This document shows positions 54,063-62,272 of a DNA stretch of 64,000 bases, piece after piece. Under the pieces are notes generated by a model that was given only the letters and a program-made list of their open reading frames with translations, ran no database searches and was not told where the DNA came from. This stretch comes from Elusimicrobiota bacterium (GTDB lineage: Bacteria > Elusimicrobiota > Endomicrobiia > Endomicrobiales > Endomicrobiaceae). A program made the translations under genes and the position numbers. Location: NCBI GenBank assembly GCA_017528425.1, contig JAFXOV010000044.1, forward strand, positions 62,001 to 126,000, in the 5' to 3' direction. How positions within the stretch are numbered: the stretch's first letter is position 1; each line of letters opens with the position of its first letter.

Positions 54063-54898
54063 AATGTTATTGTTTTTCTTCTGCAAGAATGACACTGCAC
54101 ATTTATTGCTACCGGCATAGATGCTATATGGCACGGTTTTGTTTCAATAAATACGGCAAGTGCCGTAGGGTTACCGCCAAGCCCCATAGGTCCGATATTT
54201 AATTTGTTTATTTCTTCCAACAATTCTTTTTCTTTATCGTTATAATCTTGTTTTATATTTTTGCTGCCTATTGTTCTCAACAATGCTTTTTTTGCAAGAA
54301 GGCCTACACTTGCGAAATCTCCCCCTATACCGAGCCCTACTATTACGGGAGGACAAGCATTTGCACCTTTAAGTTTCATACTTTCCATAACAAAATTTTT
54401 TATACCCTGCCAACCGTCAAGCGGTGTAAGCATTTTTAAAAAGCTTGCATTTTCGCTACCGCCGCCTTTAGTTAATATTGTAATTTCTATTTTGTCTCCA
54501 TCAACGAAATCGCAATATATGTTTGCGGGTGTGTTATCTTTTGTATTTACTCTGTTTAAAGGATCACTTACAATAGATTTTCTTAAATAATATTTTGTGT
54601 AACCTTGCGATACACCTTTATTTATTGCAGTAACTATATCGTCACCGACAATTTCCACTTCCTTACCGATTTTCACAAAGAAGTTCGCAGTTCCGGTATC
54701 TTGGCACAATGCAATCTTTTTTTCTTTTGCTATTTTTGCATTTTCCAAAATTTCTTTTAAAATGTTGTCGGATATGGAATTATCGTTTTTTATGTGAGAT
54801 GATATGCAATCAACAACATCCTGCGGCAAATTAAAATTTACATCACCGCAAAGCTCACAAACTTTATTGATAATTTCTTCACTGTTTACTGTTCTCAT
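54059..54898 (-). CDS. Fumarate hydratase class I, alpha subunit
   Basis: The ATG at 54898 with GGAGAG upstream gives 279 residues beginning MRTVNSEEIINKV. ALCQDTGTANFF holds the first cluster Cys; GGGSENASFLKML, ACPPVIVGLGIGG and the closing VAINVQCHSCRRK supply the rest of the Fe-S site. It is coupled to the beta subunit by ATGA. Together with the malic enzyme upstream it links fumarate, malate and pyruvate. Confidence 0.93.
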   Translation of the reverse strand: MRTVNSEEIINKVCELCGDVNFNLPQDVVDCISSHIKNDNSISDNILKEILENAKIAKEKKIALCQDTGTANFFVKIGKEVEIVGDDIVTAINKGVSQGYTKYYLRKSIVSDPLNRVNTKDNTPANIYCDFVDGDKIEITILTKGGGSENASFLKMLTPLDGWQGIKNFVMESMKLKGANACPPVIVGLGIGGDFASVGLLAKKALLRTIGSKNIKQDYNDKEKELLEEINKLNIGPMGLGGNPTALAVFIETKPCHIASMPVAINVQCHSCRRKTITL

Positions 54899-54900
54899 TA

Positions 54901-54919
54901 AAAAACTCTCCGAGTTTTT
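54901..54919 (-). promoter_or_regulatory. Short hairpin overlapping the fumarase alpha Shine-Dalgarno
   Basis: Minus strand AAAAACTC-GGA-GAGTTTTT forms an 8-bp stem with a 3-base loop ending two bases before the ATG region; GGAGAG is inside it. Compare the hairpin before polA. Confidence 0.5.
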
Positions 54920-54925
54920 ACAACA

Positions 54926-55024
54926 TAGATTGCCGCACTTCGTTCGCAATGACTGTTTTTAGTTTTTTTATTGGAGGTTGCCTCTAAAGCTCGTGGTCAA
55001 CCGGAAATAAAGAAAACTAAAAAC
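54926..55024. repeat. Palindromic unit and inverted repeat between malic enzyme and fumarase genes
   Basis: TAGATTGCCGCACTTCGTTCGCAATGAC (54926-54953) belongs to the dispersed palindromic family. Beside it, GTTTTTAGTTTTTTT (54955-54969) pairs with AAGAAAACTAAAAAC (55010-55024) with one mismatch, enclosing a GC-richer core. It may form a hairpin after the malic enzyme stop but has no U-tract. Confidence 0.65.
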
Positions 55025-55032
55025 GACAACAA

Positions 55033-56367
55033 CTATTTGGATTTTTTTATAAATCCGTTTTTCATCATATCTGCAGTTAATGCTCTGCTTCTTTTTATCA
55101 TACTCATTGCTTGAGCATAAAACTGGTCGTAACTTGCTTTTCTTTGTGCAACTTTTTCTTTTATTGCTTTTACCGCAACTGCCGCTGCGACTTTCGGATA
55201 AACTTTCCAATCGTCCATTGTCGGCAATATCTGTGTAGGTTTTATTTTGTTGTCGGCAATACATGAAGCAAGTTCTACCGCTGCGGTAATACACATATTG
55301 TCTGTTATTGTTGTTGCTCTTGCATCGAGTGTTCCTCTGAATACTCCCGGGAAACCTAATGAGTTATTAACCTGATTTTCAAAATCGCTTCTGCCTGTAG
55401 CAACTACTGCCGCTCCTGCTTCTTTTGCTTCCCACGGCCATATTTCGGGAACAGGGTTTGCACATGTAAATACTATAGGATTTTTTGCCATCTTTTTAAT
55501 CCATTCTTTCTTTATTACGTTTGGTCCCGGTGTAGATAAACATATTAAAACATCTGCATTTTCCATTGCAGTTTCTATTGTACCTTCAACATTTGAACCG
55601 TTGGTGTCACAACACATTGCCCATTTTTCAGGATGCGAATTTTTCAACTCTTTTCTCTTTTTGTTCAATGTTCCTTTAGAATCCACCATTATTATGTTTG
55701 CAGGATTTGCACCGTAAAACATTATAAGTCTTGCAATACAAATATTTGCAGAACCCGCACCGAGCATTGCAATTTTAACCTTGGATATTTTTTTGTTAAC
55801 TACTTTTAATGCATTTATTAAACCTGCAAGAGTAACCAATGCCGTTCCCTGCTGATCGTCGTGCCATACAGGAATATGACATTCTTTTCTTAACGTGTAA
55901 AGTATAGGAAAACATTTCGGTTGAGCAATATCTTCCAAGTTTACTCCGCCGAAAGAAGGTTGCAAAATTTTAACGGTATTTATTATTTCCTGCTGATCTT
56001 TCGTCGCAAGACAAATAGGATAAGCATCTACTCCGCCGAGATATTTGTATAACAATGCTTTACCTTCCATAACAGGCATTGCAGCTTCGGGGCCTATATC
56101 ACCAAGACCCAACACTCTTGTTCCGTCGCTGACAACGGCAACGGAGTTCCATTTGTTTGTATGTTCGTAAGCAAGTTCCAATTGTTTGTTTATATCTTTA
56201 CAAACCGCAGCTACTCCCGGGCTGTACCAAATAGCAAAATCGTTAAAATCTCTTATTCTGCATTTAGGAACAACTTCTATTTTACCTTTATAAAAAGGGT
56301 GTAATCTTCTTGCATCTTTAGACGGTTTTTCCGCTAATTTTAAAAGTTTTTTTACGTTTGTTTTCAT
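55033..56367 (-). CDS. Malic enzyme (NAD(P)-dependent, MaeB-type short form)
   Basis: The 444 residues include [12 protein letters not shown] near 69-80, [53 protein letters not shown] and the Rossmann motif [15 protein letters not shown]. It decarboxylates malate to pyruvate. It lacks the phosphotransacetylase-like C-terminal domain of long MaeB. It is followed by the fumarase genes, so fumarate to malate to pyruvate can be run as a unit. NAD versus NADP preference is undecided. Confidence 0.94.
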   Translation of the reverse strand: MKTNVKKLLKLAEKPSKDARRLHPFYKGKIEVVPKCRIRDFNDFAIWYSPGVAAVCKDINKQLELAYEHTNKWNSVAVVSDGTRVLGLGDIGPEAAMPVMEGKALLYKYLGGVDAYPICLATKDQQEIINTVKILQPSFGGVNLEDIAQPKCFPILYTLRKECHIPVWHDDQQGTALVTLAGLINALKVVNKKISKVKIAMLGAGSANICIARLIMFYGANPANIIMVDSKGTLNKKRKELKNSHPEKWAMCCDTNGSNVEGTIETAMENADVLICLSTPGPNVIKKEWIKKMAKNPIVFTCANPVPEIWPWEAKEAGAAVVATGRSDFENQVNNSLGFPGVFRGTLDARATTITDNMCITAAVELASCIADNKIKPTQILPTMDDWKVYPKVAAAVAVKAIKEKVAQRKASYDQFYAQAMSMIKRSRALTADMMKNGFIKKSK

Positions 56368-56419
56368 AACATATTTTCCTTTTATATTAATTAATAATTA
56401 TCTTGTAAATTATACCATA

Positions 56420-56555
56420 TTGGAGGGATGGAAGTATAGAGGTATAGAGGGATGGAAACGACTGAACGACTAATAGAAAAAATATTTTGATAGATTCCGG
56501 ATCAAGTCCGGAATGACGGATGGAAAAATATTAAGGTCGTTATAGGTCGTTTAGA
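56420..56555. repeat. Repeats between malic enzyme and the PorV-like gene
   Basis: GGATGGAAGTATAGAGGTATAG-type block (56423-56462) and TAGATTCCGGATCAAGTCCGGAATGAC (56491-56517). No gene is seen. Confidence 0.75.
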
Positions 56556-57485
56556 TTAATTGAATCTAAACGACAATGCTATAAAATGTGAACCGTAACT
56601 CTCTTCTATTTCAAAAGGTAATTCAAACGCATAATCTACTATCAAGGTGGCTTCGTTTGCAAACACAAATTCATACCCGAAACCGATATTAACTGCTTCT
56701 TCTCTGCCGCCTAATCTTATTCCCAACTTATCGTCCAACACATAACTTTCCAAACCTAACCTAAACTTTGTTTCACCGTCTATAAGTATTAAATCCAAAT
56801 CGGCGGTAAATGTAGGTATGTTAACATACGGCAACAACTCACTGAAATATCCGATACCAAATACTGTCATGTTTTTAACGGAATCTTTTTCTTCGTAACC
56901 CATATCGGGTGACGTTAAATATTTGCTGCTGAAACCTAACCTTAACCCGTTCTCAAAGGTTGCAAGTAAACCGATATCGCAGGTTACGGCACCTTTACTG
57001 TCGGAAAGGTCTTTATCTTCTTCATCAAAGTTTATTTCCTGTCTTAAATACTTTAAGTTCAAACCGGCAGACAACATTACAAACTCTTCGTCCACTTCCA
57101 ACAAGTCGTTAACTTTTCTTGCGTAACCTAAATTAAATGTATCGTATCTTGCAAGGGCGGGTGTCCCGAGTGACGACCATGCAAACGATACTGATCCCCA
57201 CTCTTCCGTTACAGGATACACGGCACCCAAATAATTTGCTGCTATTTCCACACCGTCGAGCCCTGCAAACAGCCTTGAACCCATTAAGGTTATTTCTTTT
57301 TGTCCGCAGTTTGCTATACCTGCAATATTATATAAAGGAGCATTAGCATCGTTTGCTACGGCGGTAAATGCTCCGCCCATACCCAATGCTCTTACACCCC
57401 AATAGGTATCTTCAAAAGCCGCATATACCTGTTGGCTCATTGCAACAATTATGGTTAATAATAATACCGCTAAAAACTTTTTCAA
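56556..57485 (-). CDS. PorV/PorQ-like outer-membrane protein, module 1
   Basis: The 309 residues use a TTG start at 57485 with GGAG eight bases upstream. After the signal peptide (QVYAAFED) comes WGVRALGMGGAFTAVANDANAPLYN, the opening of PorV/PorQ and UPF0164-like barrels, where GMGGAFTAVAxD is diagnostic. The rest is a long beta-barrel ending IALSFRFN. PorV-type proteins receive exported cargo at the outer membrane in type IX secretion. The paralogue at 61185 is similar along the whole length. Confidence 0.8.
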   Translation of the reverse strand: MKKFLAVLLLTIIVAMSQQVYAAFEDTYWGVRALGMGGAFTAVANDANAPLYNIAGIANCGQKEITLMGSRLFAGLDGVEIAANYLGAVYPVTEEWGSVSFAWSSLGTPALARYDTFNLGYARKVNDLLEVDEEFVMLSAGLNLKYLRQEINFDEEDKDLSDSKGAVTCDIGLLATFENGLRLGFSSKYLTSPDMGYEEKDSVKNMTVFGIGYFSELLPYVNIPTFTADLDLILIDGETKFRLGLESYVLDDKLGIRLGGREEAVNIGFGYEFVFANEATLIVDYAFELPFEIEESYGSHFIALSFRFN

Positions 57486-57716
57486 AAAATACTCCGTATT
57501 TTCAATTAGTAATTAGTAATTAGCAATTAGTAATTTCGGTGTGCCTACGGCACTAATTTTTTATAGATTCTGAATCAAGTTCAGAATGACAACTACGAGA
57601 TCCCGTATCAAGTACGGGATGACACCCTGTCTTTTTGTCATTGCGAGGCGACTTTGTCGCCGTGGCAATCTATTTTCTATAGATTACTTCGCTTCGCTCG
57701 TAATGACGACCTTCCG
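57486..57716. repeat. Repeat cluster between FlgD-tail gene and PorV-like gene (module 1)
   Basis: An AATTAGTAATTAG tract (57504-57535) is followed by TGTGCCTACGGCACTAATTTTTTATAG, then four palindromic units: AGATTCTGAATCAAGTTCAGAATGAC, AGATCCCGTATCAAGTACGGGATGAC, GTCATTGCGAGGCGACTTTGTCGCC..GGCAATCTA and TAGATTACTTCGCTTCGCTCGTAATGAC. No gene is seen. Confidence 0.8.
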
Positions 57717-58874
57717 CTACCAAACAAATGCTATCGTTCCGCTGATAACCTTACCGCCTTTCAACTTAATCTGGTACACATAAGTGCCGCTGGATGCCCA
57801 ATCACCGCTGTTGTTGGTACCTTTCCTACCTTTCCATTCAAAGCCGTCCGCATTGCCGACGGTAAGTTCGGCAACCTTTTTACCGCTAATGGTGTATATC
57901 TTAACAACATCGCCGTCTTTCAATCCCTTGAACATGAATCCGCCGTAAGTTGAAATTCTCGATTTTACTCTTACTCTGTTCTTTGGTCTGTAACTCTTAT
58001 CTTCTTCTTTCGCCTTTTCAAATATACCGTAATATCCTAAACTGCTGATGTTTGCTATAACGGTTTTATTTTGTAAATCCGTTTTGGTTATAGGAATACT
58101 GCTCCAACTGTCCGAATCGTTTTGTTTATACTTTAAAACGAAATCGGTAGATGTCGGGTTAACACCGTAATAAAAAGTTGCTTTTATCGGTGATAATATT
58201 TCTATGTTTGCAGGGATAGAATAAACCTGATACAATGCCGCCATCTGTTCCGTGGACGAAATATAATCTTCCACACCTAACTGTTTTATTATTATTTGTG
58301 CATCGGTGCTTAACGAGTTCGGTGCAATTTCAAGTTTGGTGCTGTCGTACTGTTGGTTACCCGAACCAAATTCCACAACACCGCCAACAGATGCTGTAAC
58401 ATCTTTTGTTATAGTATCTGTAAGTTCGGCATGTTGAGGTTGTGTTCCCGAAGGGAAAGTGACAGTTTTAATAATTGTTCCCTGCTCGTCACGGAAATCT
58501 ACAACTATTTGGTAATCTACATTTGTGGAAGATTCCAAAAATGTCGGCAACTGTATAAAAAATTCTTCGTTGTTTTTGATGGTTATTCCTTCACCCGGCG
58601 GTTCCTGCTCAACAGAGCCGCCGTCAACGGAATAATCTATTCTTGCCGTTGCATTAGCATTTGAATAACTGCCAAAATCTACAGATATTTTTGCATTTAG
58701 TATTTTATCTATCGACGATACCGTTTCTATTGCCGTATGAGTTATTTTAGGAAGAATAACACCGCCGAAACTTGCAAATGCAGACAATACCCTTAATGGT
58801 TCTGCTGCATAAAGATACACAGAAACACCAAGCAAAACTATTAAAGATAATAGACCTGCGATTCTTTTTTTCAT
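57717..58874 (-). CDS. Secreted surface protein with FlgD/Ig-type C-terminal tail, module 1
   Basis: The 385 residues have a signal anchor or signal peptide (1-24, YLYAAEP), two or three beta-rich domains (about 30-290), and a C-terminal 80-residue tail (IYTISGKKVAEL, WKGRKGTNNSGDWASSGTYVYQIK, ending SGTIAFVW) that matches the FlgD Ig-like / outer-membrane sorting-domain pattern. The tail end GTIAFVW is the same as in the paralogue at 62273. It lies between the surface proteins at 58935 and 59787 and the PorV-like gene. It is probably cell-surface cargo. Confidence 0.75.
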   Translation of the reverse strand: MKKRIAGLLSLIVLLGVSVYLYAAEPLRVLSAFASFGGVILPKITHTAIETVSSIDKILNAKISVDFGSYSNANATARIDYSVDGGSVEQEPPGEGITIKNNEEFFIQLPTFLESSTNVDYQIVVDFRDEQGTIIKTVTFPSGTQPQHAELTDTITKDVTASVGGVVEFGSGNQQYDSTKLEIAPNSLSTDAQIIIKQLGVEDYISSTEQMAALYQVYSIPANIEILSPIKATFYYGVNPTSTDFVLKYKQNDSDSWSSIPITKTDLQNKTVIANISSLGYYGIFEKAKEEDKSYRPKNRVRVKSRISTYGGFMFKGLKDGDVVKIYTISGKKVAELTVGNADGFEWKGRKGTNNSGDWASSGTYVYQIKLKGGKVISGTIAFVW

Positions 58875-58893
58875 TATAAATTAAACCAACCGG

Positions 58894-58925
58894 TTGGATA
58901 GCGGTATAAAAATACCGCTATCCAA
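58894..58925 (-). promoter_or_regulatory. Perfect 14-bp intercistronic hairpin
   Basis: TTGGATAGCGGTAT (58894-58907) pairs with its complement at 58912-58925 around a 4-base loop, between the 58935 gene and the FlgD-tail gene. The minus strand has no U-tract after it, so it is more likely an mRNA processing or stability element than a terminator. Confidence 0.6.
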
Positions 58926-58934
58926 GGAAATTAG

Positions 58935-59750
58935 TTATTCGGTTATAGAACCAAATGTAATAGTTGTTGTTCCATAACTAGAACCACCCATTACATTTTT
59001 AAACTCTGCACCAAAGAATATAAAAATATCATCATTTACATACCATTGTGTATATTGATTATCATCACTCATACCAACCCACAAACCACCAGCTGCACCA
59101 CTTATTCCAAGAATTTTATTTTCTCTATTTATATTCTCTGCGCCAAAATCAGAATCTAATTTATCTTTTAGATCTCTAAATCCAGTTGAGTAAAAACGAT
59201 TATCCCCACTAATACCTCCGGTAGAAAAATCAGGTAAAGTTGTTCTATATCCATATGCAGGTTTTGTTGAAGTTTCGCTATCGGTTTTACTTACAAAAAC
59301 AGCTCTAATAAGAGCATGATCTCCCTTTTGATATGTAGATGTATTTCCAGCTCTTATAAGTCCTGCATATGAACCTTCATTTGCTGCATTTGCTTTATAA
59401 GTCCCAGCAGCAGTATTATTAGTAAATAAATATATACTTGTTCCACCTTGTAAGGATGTTAAATTAGATGTAACTTTTGCAAAGGTTGTTGCATTTGCCC
59501 ATTGCGCTTCGTCTTTTCCTGGTTGGATATTAGATATGTCAAAAATTATTTTATCGGCATTTTCTCCTGTCTTAGCTGTATATGTTGATAAATCCTTACC
59601 TGCACCGGTCCAATCATAAAGAGAAACAGAAAAAGATAGTTCTGCTGCTGCAAATGTTACTTCTGCAGTCTTTACTTGATTAGCTGCAAAAGCTGTTCCT
59701 GCCATACATACCAATGCTAATACTACTACTAAATTAAAAAACTTCTTCAT
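58935..59750 (-). CDS. Secreted protein of unknown family, copy B
   Basis: The 271 residues have a signal peptide (1-22, AFAANQ) and a beta-rich mature part with LSFSVSLYDW, FDISNIQPGKDEAQWANA, TSIYLFTNNT, ISGAAGGLWVGMSDDN and a C-terminal GTTTITFG. It is clearly a paralogue of the upstream 59787 protein. Its DNA has far fewer CG dinucleotides than its neighbours, which suggests a different history or strong divergence. I recognise no known family; a surface or appendage subunit is possible. Confidence 0.75.
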   Translation of the reverse strand: MKKFFNLVVVLALVCMAGTAFAANQVKTAEVTFAAAELSFSVSLYDWTGAGKDLSTYTAKTGENADKIIFDISNIQPGKDEAQWANATTFAKVTSNLTSLQGGTSIYLFTNNTAAGTYKANAANEGSYAGLIRAGNTSTYQKGDHALIRAVFVSKTDSETSTKPAYGYRTTLPDFSTGGISGDNRFYSTGFRDLKDKLDSDFGAENINRENKILGISGAAGGLWVGMSDDNQYTQWYVNDDIFIFFGAEFKNVMGGSSYGTTTITFGSITE

Positions 59751-59786
59751 GCTAAAATACCTCCGTTTTTATTTTTTAATACAAAA

Positions 59787-60581
59787 TTATTCTATTGATT
59801 GAACAAACTTTATTGTTTCTGTTCCGTAATGTGATCCACCGGTTACATGGTCAAAGTTTGCACCGAAGAACATAATAACATCTTCGCTTCCTGCATACCA
59901 GTTATAAGGATCTACAGTTTGTCCTGACGGTACACCATAACCTACCCAAATACCGCCGTTTGCACCGCTTGTACCGATAACTCTTGCACTTTCAGGTAAA
60001 GTTGAAAAATTACTATCGCTGAAATCTGCTAAAATTCTTGAACCTTGATATGGTTCTTCTGCACTGAAATCTGCAGGTTTTGTTGATTTATAATCAGCAT
60101 TTGCATCTGATATTTTTTTGCATTTTACAAACAACGGAGCATAATCTCCGGGTTGATATGATGCTGTAGCTTCTTTTCTTACAAGACCGCTGTAAAGAGT
60201 TTTATCTCCGTCAGTTCTTCCGGCTTTTGCTTTATAGTCTCCATCCGTTGTGTTTTTTGTGTACATATAAACGGTTGTTCCTGCCTGTTGAGAAGATAAG
60301 TTAGACGAAATTTTTGCAAAAACATCTCCGGATGCCCATTGTGCATCTGTATTACCGAGAGTAACACCCGACAAATCGAAAGAAACCGAGCCTACACCTG
60401 TTCCCGTATAAGTGGTGAAATCTTTACCTGATTCCCATTCATACAAATCAACGGAAAATGTCATTGCTACAGGGTCAAACGATGCAAATGCAGATTTTAT
60501 AATGTTTACATCTGCGAAAGCCGATGTTGCCATAAAAACTGTTACTGCCAAAACTGCCAATAAACTAAATACTTTCTTCAT
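59787..60581 (-). CDS. Secreted protein of unknown family, copy A
   Basis: The 264 residues have a signal peptide (1-23, SAFADVN) and the same pattern as the next gene: MTFSVDLYEWESGKDF, SFDLSGVTLGNTDAQWAS, TTVYMYTKNTTDGDYK, GTSGANGGIWVGYG, FFGANFDHVTGGSHYGTETIKF. GGAGG precedes the ATG. A promoter, a short leader frame and a hairpin lie 130-280 bases upstream. The pair may be surface-layer or fibre proteins displayed by the PorV-like barrel; this is inference from location. Confidence 0.75.
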   Translation of the reverse strand: MKKVFSLLAVLAVTVFMATSAFADVNIIKSAFASFDPVAMTFSVDLYEWESGKDFTTYTGTGVGSVSFDLSGVTLGNTDAQWASGDVFAKISSNLSSQQAGTTVYMYTKNTTDGDYKAKAGRTDGDKTLYSGLVRKEATASYQPGDYAPLFVKCKKISDANADYKSTKPADFSAEEPYQGSRILADFSDSNFSTLPESARVIGTSGANGGIWVGYGVPSGQTVDPYNWYAGSEDVIMFFGANFDHVTGGSHYGTETIKFVQSIE

Positions 60582-60723
60582 ACTAAACTACCTCCGTAAA
60601 TATTTTTTACTGCATACTTCTTACTTCCAACTGCTCCAAAACTTTACTGAAAAAATTTGTTTCTACCTCCTTAAAAACTTTTTTGCACCTCCTGTAATAA
60701 GTATATTTAACTCCAAAAATTAA

Positions 60724-60763
60724 AAATAAAAAAAGCACATAAGGAAAAACCCTATGTGCTTTT
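60724..60763 (-). terminator. Terminator or attenuator in the leader of the 59787 gene
   Basis: AAAAGCACAT (60731-60740) pairs with ATGTGCTTTT (60754-60763), continued by an AGG/CCT pairing next to a one-base bulge, and the minus strand runs into UUUUUUUAUUUUU. It lies about 140 bases before the start codon of the 59787 gene and about 65 bases after a strong promoter. Confidence 0.85.
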
Positions 60764-60815
60764 AATTAGAATATATAAATACTTCTTGATTATACATCAA
60801 CAGGTATCTATTCAT
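60762..60815 (-). CDS. Possible 17-residue leader peptide
   Basis: ATG at 60815 opens MNRYLLMYNQEVFIYSN, with its stop at the foot of the terminator stem. The Shine-Dalgarno is weak (AAGAG). Placement after a promoter and in front of a terminator is the only support, so it may instead be part of a small non-coding RNA. Confidence 0.3.
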   Translation of the reverse strand: MNRYLLMYNQEVFIYSN

Positions 60816-60828
60816 AATTAGCTCTTTT

Positions 60829-60857
60829 ATTATAACAAAAATCTTAGGGAAAATCAA
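60829..60857 (-). promoter_or_regulatory. Promoter before the leader/terminator module
   Basis: Minus strand TTGATT (60852-60857), exactly 17 bases, TATAAT (60829-60834). Confidence 0.65.
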
Positions 60858-60869
60858 AGATTTTTGTTT

Positions 60870-61184
60870 GAGGGATAGATGTATGGAAGTATAGAGATAT
60901 GGAAAAGACAAACGGCTGGATTGCCACGGGCTAAAGCCCTCGCAATGACACGACTTCGTCGTTGGTCGTTGTCGTGGTCGTTAGAGAACGAATAGTTTGT
61001 GACGAACTGAAGTGTTTTAAAATTGCGGTGTACATGTCGCGAAAGCGGTACATAAGATTTTAAAACACAAAAGTGTAGTCCAAAATATTCGTTCGATATA
61101 AAGAAAATTTTTTTGAAAGGTACTCGAAGGAGAAAAATACGAAGTTAGAATTTAAAAGATAAATCCGTTTCGCTATTCCGTTTC
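60870..61184. repeat. Repeat-rich gene-free region with a large inverted repeat
   Basis: No gene is supported. It holds the GATGTATGGAAGTATAGAGATATGG block (60880-60915), the ATTGCCACGGGCTAAAGCCCTCGCAATGACA palindrome (60920-60950), and a large imperfect hairpin. The hairpin's outer arms are GAACGAATA 60986-60994 with 61086-61094, and its inner arms are GTGTTTTAAAAT 61012-61023 with 61057-61068. The segment 61119-61175 resembles 8597-8653. Confidence 0.75.
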
Positions 61185-62111
61185 TTAGAAGCGGAATGAA
61201 AGTGCTATAAAGTGAGAGCCATAAGACTCTTCCAATTCCAACGGAAGTTCAAACGCATAATCCACAATCAATTTTGTTTCGTTTGCGAACGCAAACTCAT
61301 ATCCGAAACCGATATCAAAAGCTTCTTCTCTACCGCCAAGTCTTATTGCAAGTTTTCTATCCAAAATATAACTTTCTACACCGGCTCTTATAAATGTTTC
61401 GCTGTCTCTAAACATTACATCTAAAGCTGCCGTAAAGTAAGGTATTTTTATTAAAGGTAACTCATCACTGTAATAACTTAAACCTACAACATTTATATTT
61501 TTTACTTCATCTTTTTCCATAAATCCGATATCTGCAGGAACGATATATTTGCTGCTGAAACCTACACCGATACCGTTTGCAAACATTGCTAAAATGCCGA
61601 TATCACCGGTTGCAGCACCTTTATAAGTTTCAAATTCTGTTTCTTCCACACCAAACTTAACTTCCTGCATTAAATACTTGAAATTAACACCGGCGCTTAA
61701 TTCAACAACTTCTTTGTCTAATCTTAATATATCGTTCAATACTCTTGCATAACCGATATTGAACGTATCTTCTCTTCTTAACCCCGGTGTTGATATGGAA
61801 GACCATGCAAACGATATTGTTCCGATATTGGCGCTTATGGGATGAACATACCCTGCATAGTTTGCACCGATTTCCACGCCTTCAAGACCTGCAAAGAGTC
61901 TTGATCCCATCAACGTTACTTCTTTTTGTGCGGCAAATGCCGTACCTGCAACGTTGTATAAAGGTGCGTTAGCATCGTTGGAAACGGCAGTAAATGCTCC
62001 GCCCATACCCAATGCTCTTACACCCCAATAGGTATCGTCAAAAGCTGCAAACACAGTTTGTGCCGATACTGACATTATTAAGAGTAATGAAAACAACAAT
62101 ATTTTTTTCAT
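61185..62111 (-). CDS. PorV/PorQ-like outer-membrane protein, module 2
   Basis: Taking the ATG at 62111 gives 308 residues with a signal peptide (1-24, TVFAAFDD) and WGVRALGMGGAFTAVSNDANAPLYN. The barrel continues to IALSFRF. It is closely similar to the protein at 56556 (for example RLGGREEAFDIGFGYEFAFANE versus the matching region there). No good Shine-Dalgarno is seen; a TTG at 62135 is in frame. It lies downstream of a second FlgD-tail gene, as in module 1. Confidence 0.8.
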   Translation of the reverse strand: MKKILLFSLLLIMSVSAQTVFAAFDDTYWGVRALGMGGAFTAVSNDANAPLYNVAGTAFAAQKEVTLMGSRLFAGLEGVEIGANYAGYVHPISANIGTISFAWSSISTPGLRREDTFNIGYARVLNDILRLDKEVVELSAGVNFKYLMQEVKFGVEETEFETYKGAATGDIGILAMFANGIGVGFSSKYIVPADIGFMEKDEVKNINVVGLSYYSDELPLIKIPYFTAALDVMFRDSETFIRAGVESYILDRKLAIRLGGREEAFDIGFGYEFAFANETKLIVDYAFELPLELEESYGSHFIALSFRF

Positions 62112-62135
62112 AAAATTTTTTAATTTAAAACTCAA

Positions 62136-62272
62136 CTACAATTAGTAATTTTTGTGTGCCTAAGGCACTAATTTTTTATAGATTGCCACACTTCGTTCGC
62201 AATGACAAGCAAAAAAGAACTAATTTTTTATAGATTCCGGATCAAGTCCGGAATGACAACTATTTCAAAAAA
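62136..62272. repeat. Repeat cluster between FlgD-tail gene and PorV-like gene (module 2)
   Basis: TGTGCCTAAGGCACTAATTTTTTATAG (62154-62180) continues into AGATTGCCACACTTCGTTCGCAATGAC. A second ACTAATTTTTTATAG with AGATTCCGGATCAAGTCCGGAATGAC ends at 62260. The same lead block is present at 57540 in module 1. Confidence 0.8.

Noticed and set aside
54955-55024. Terminator after the malic enzyme gene
   Set aside because: The long inverted repeat lacks a U-tract on the transcribed side, so it is listed only as a repeat.
54968-55294. 108-residue minus-strand frame near the malic enzyme end
   Set aside because: It overlaps the malic enzyme in another frame and ends in repeat DNA.
57586-57783. Plus-strand frames in the 57.5-57.9 kb repeats
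   Set aside because: The translation comes from palindromic repeat units and the antisense of the FlgD-tail gene; such repeat-derived proteins are common mis-annotations.
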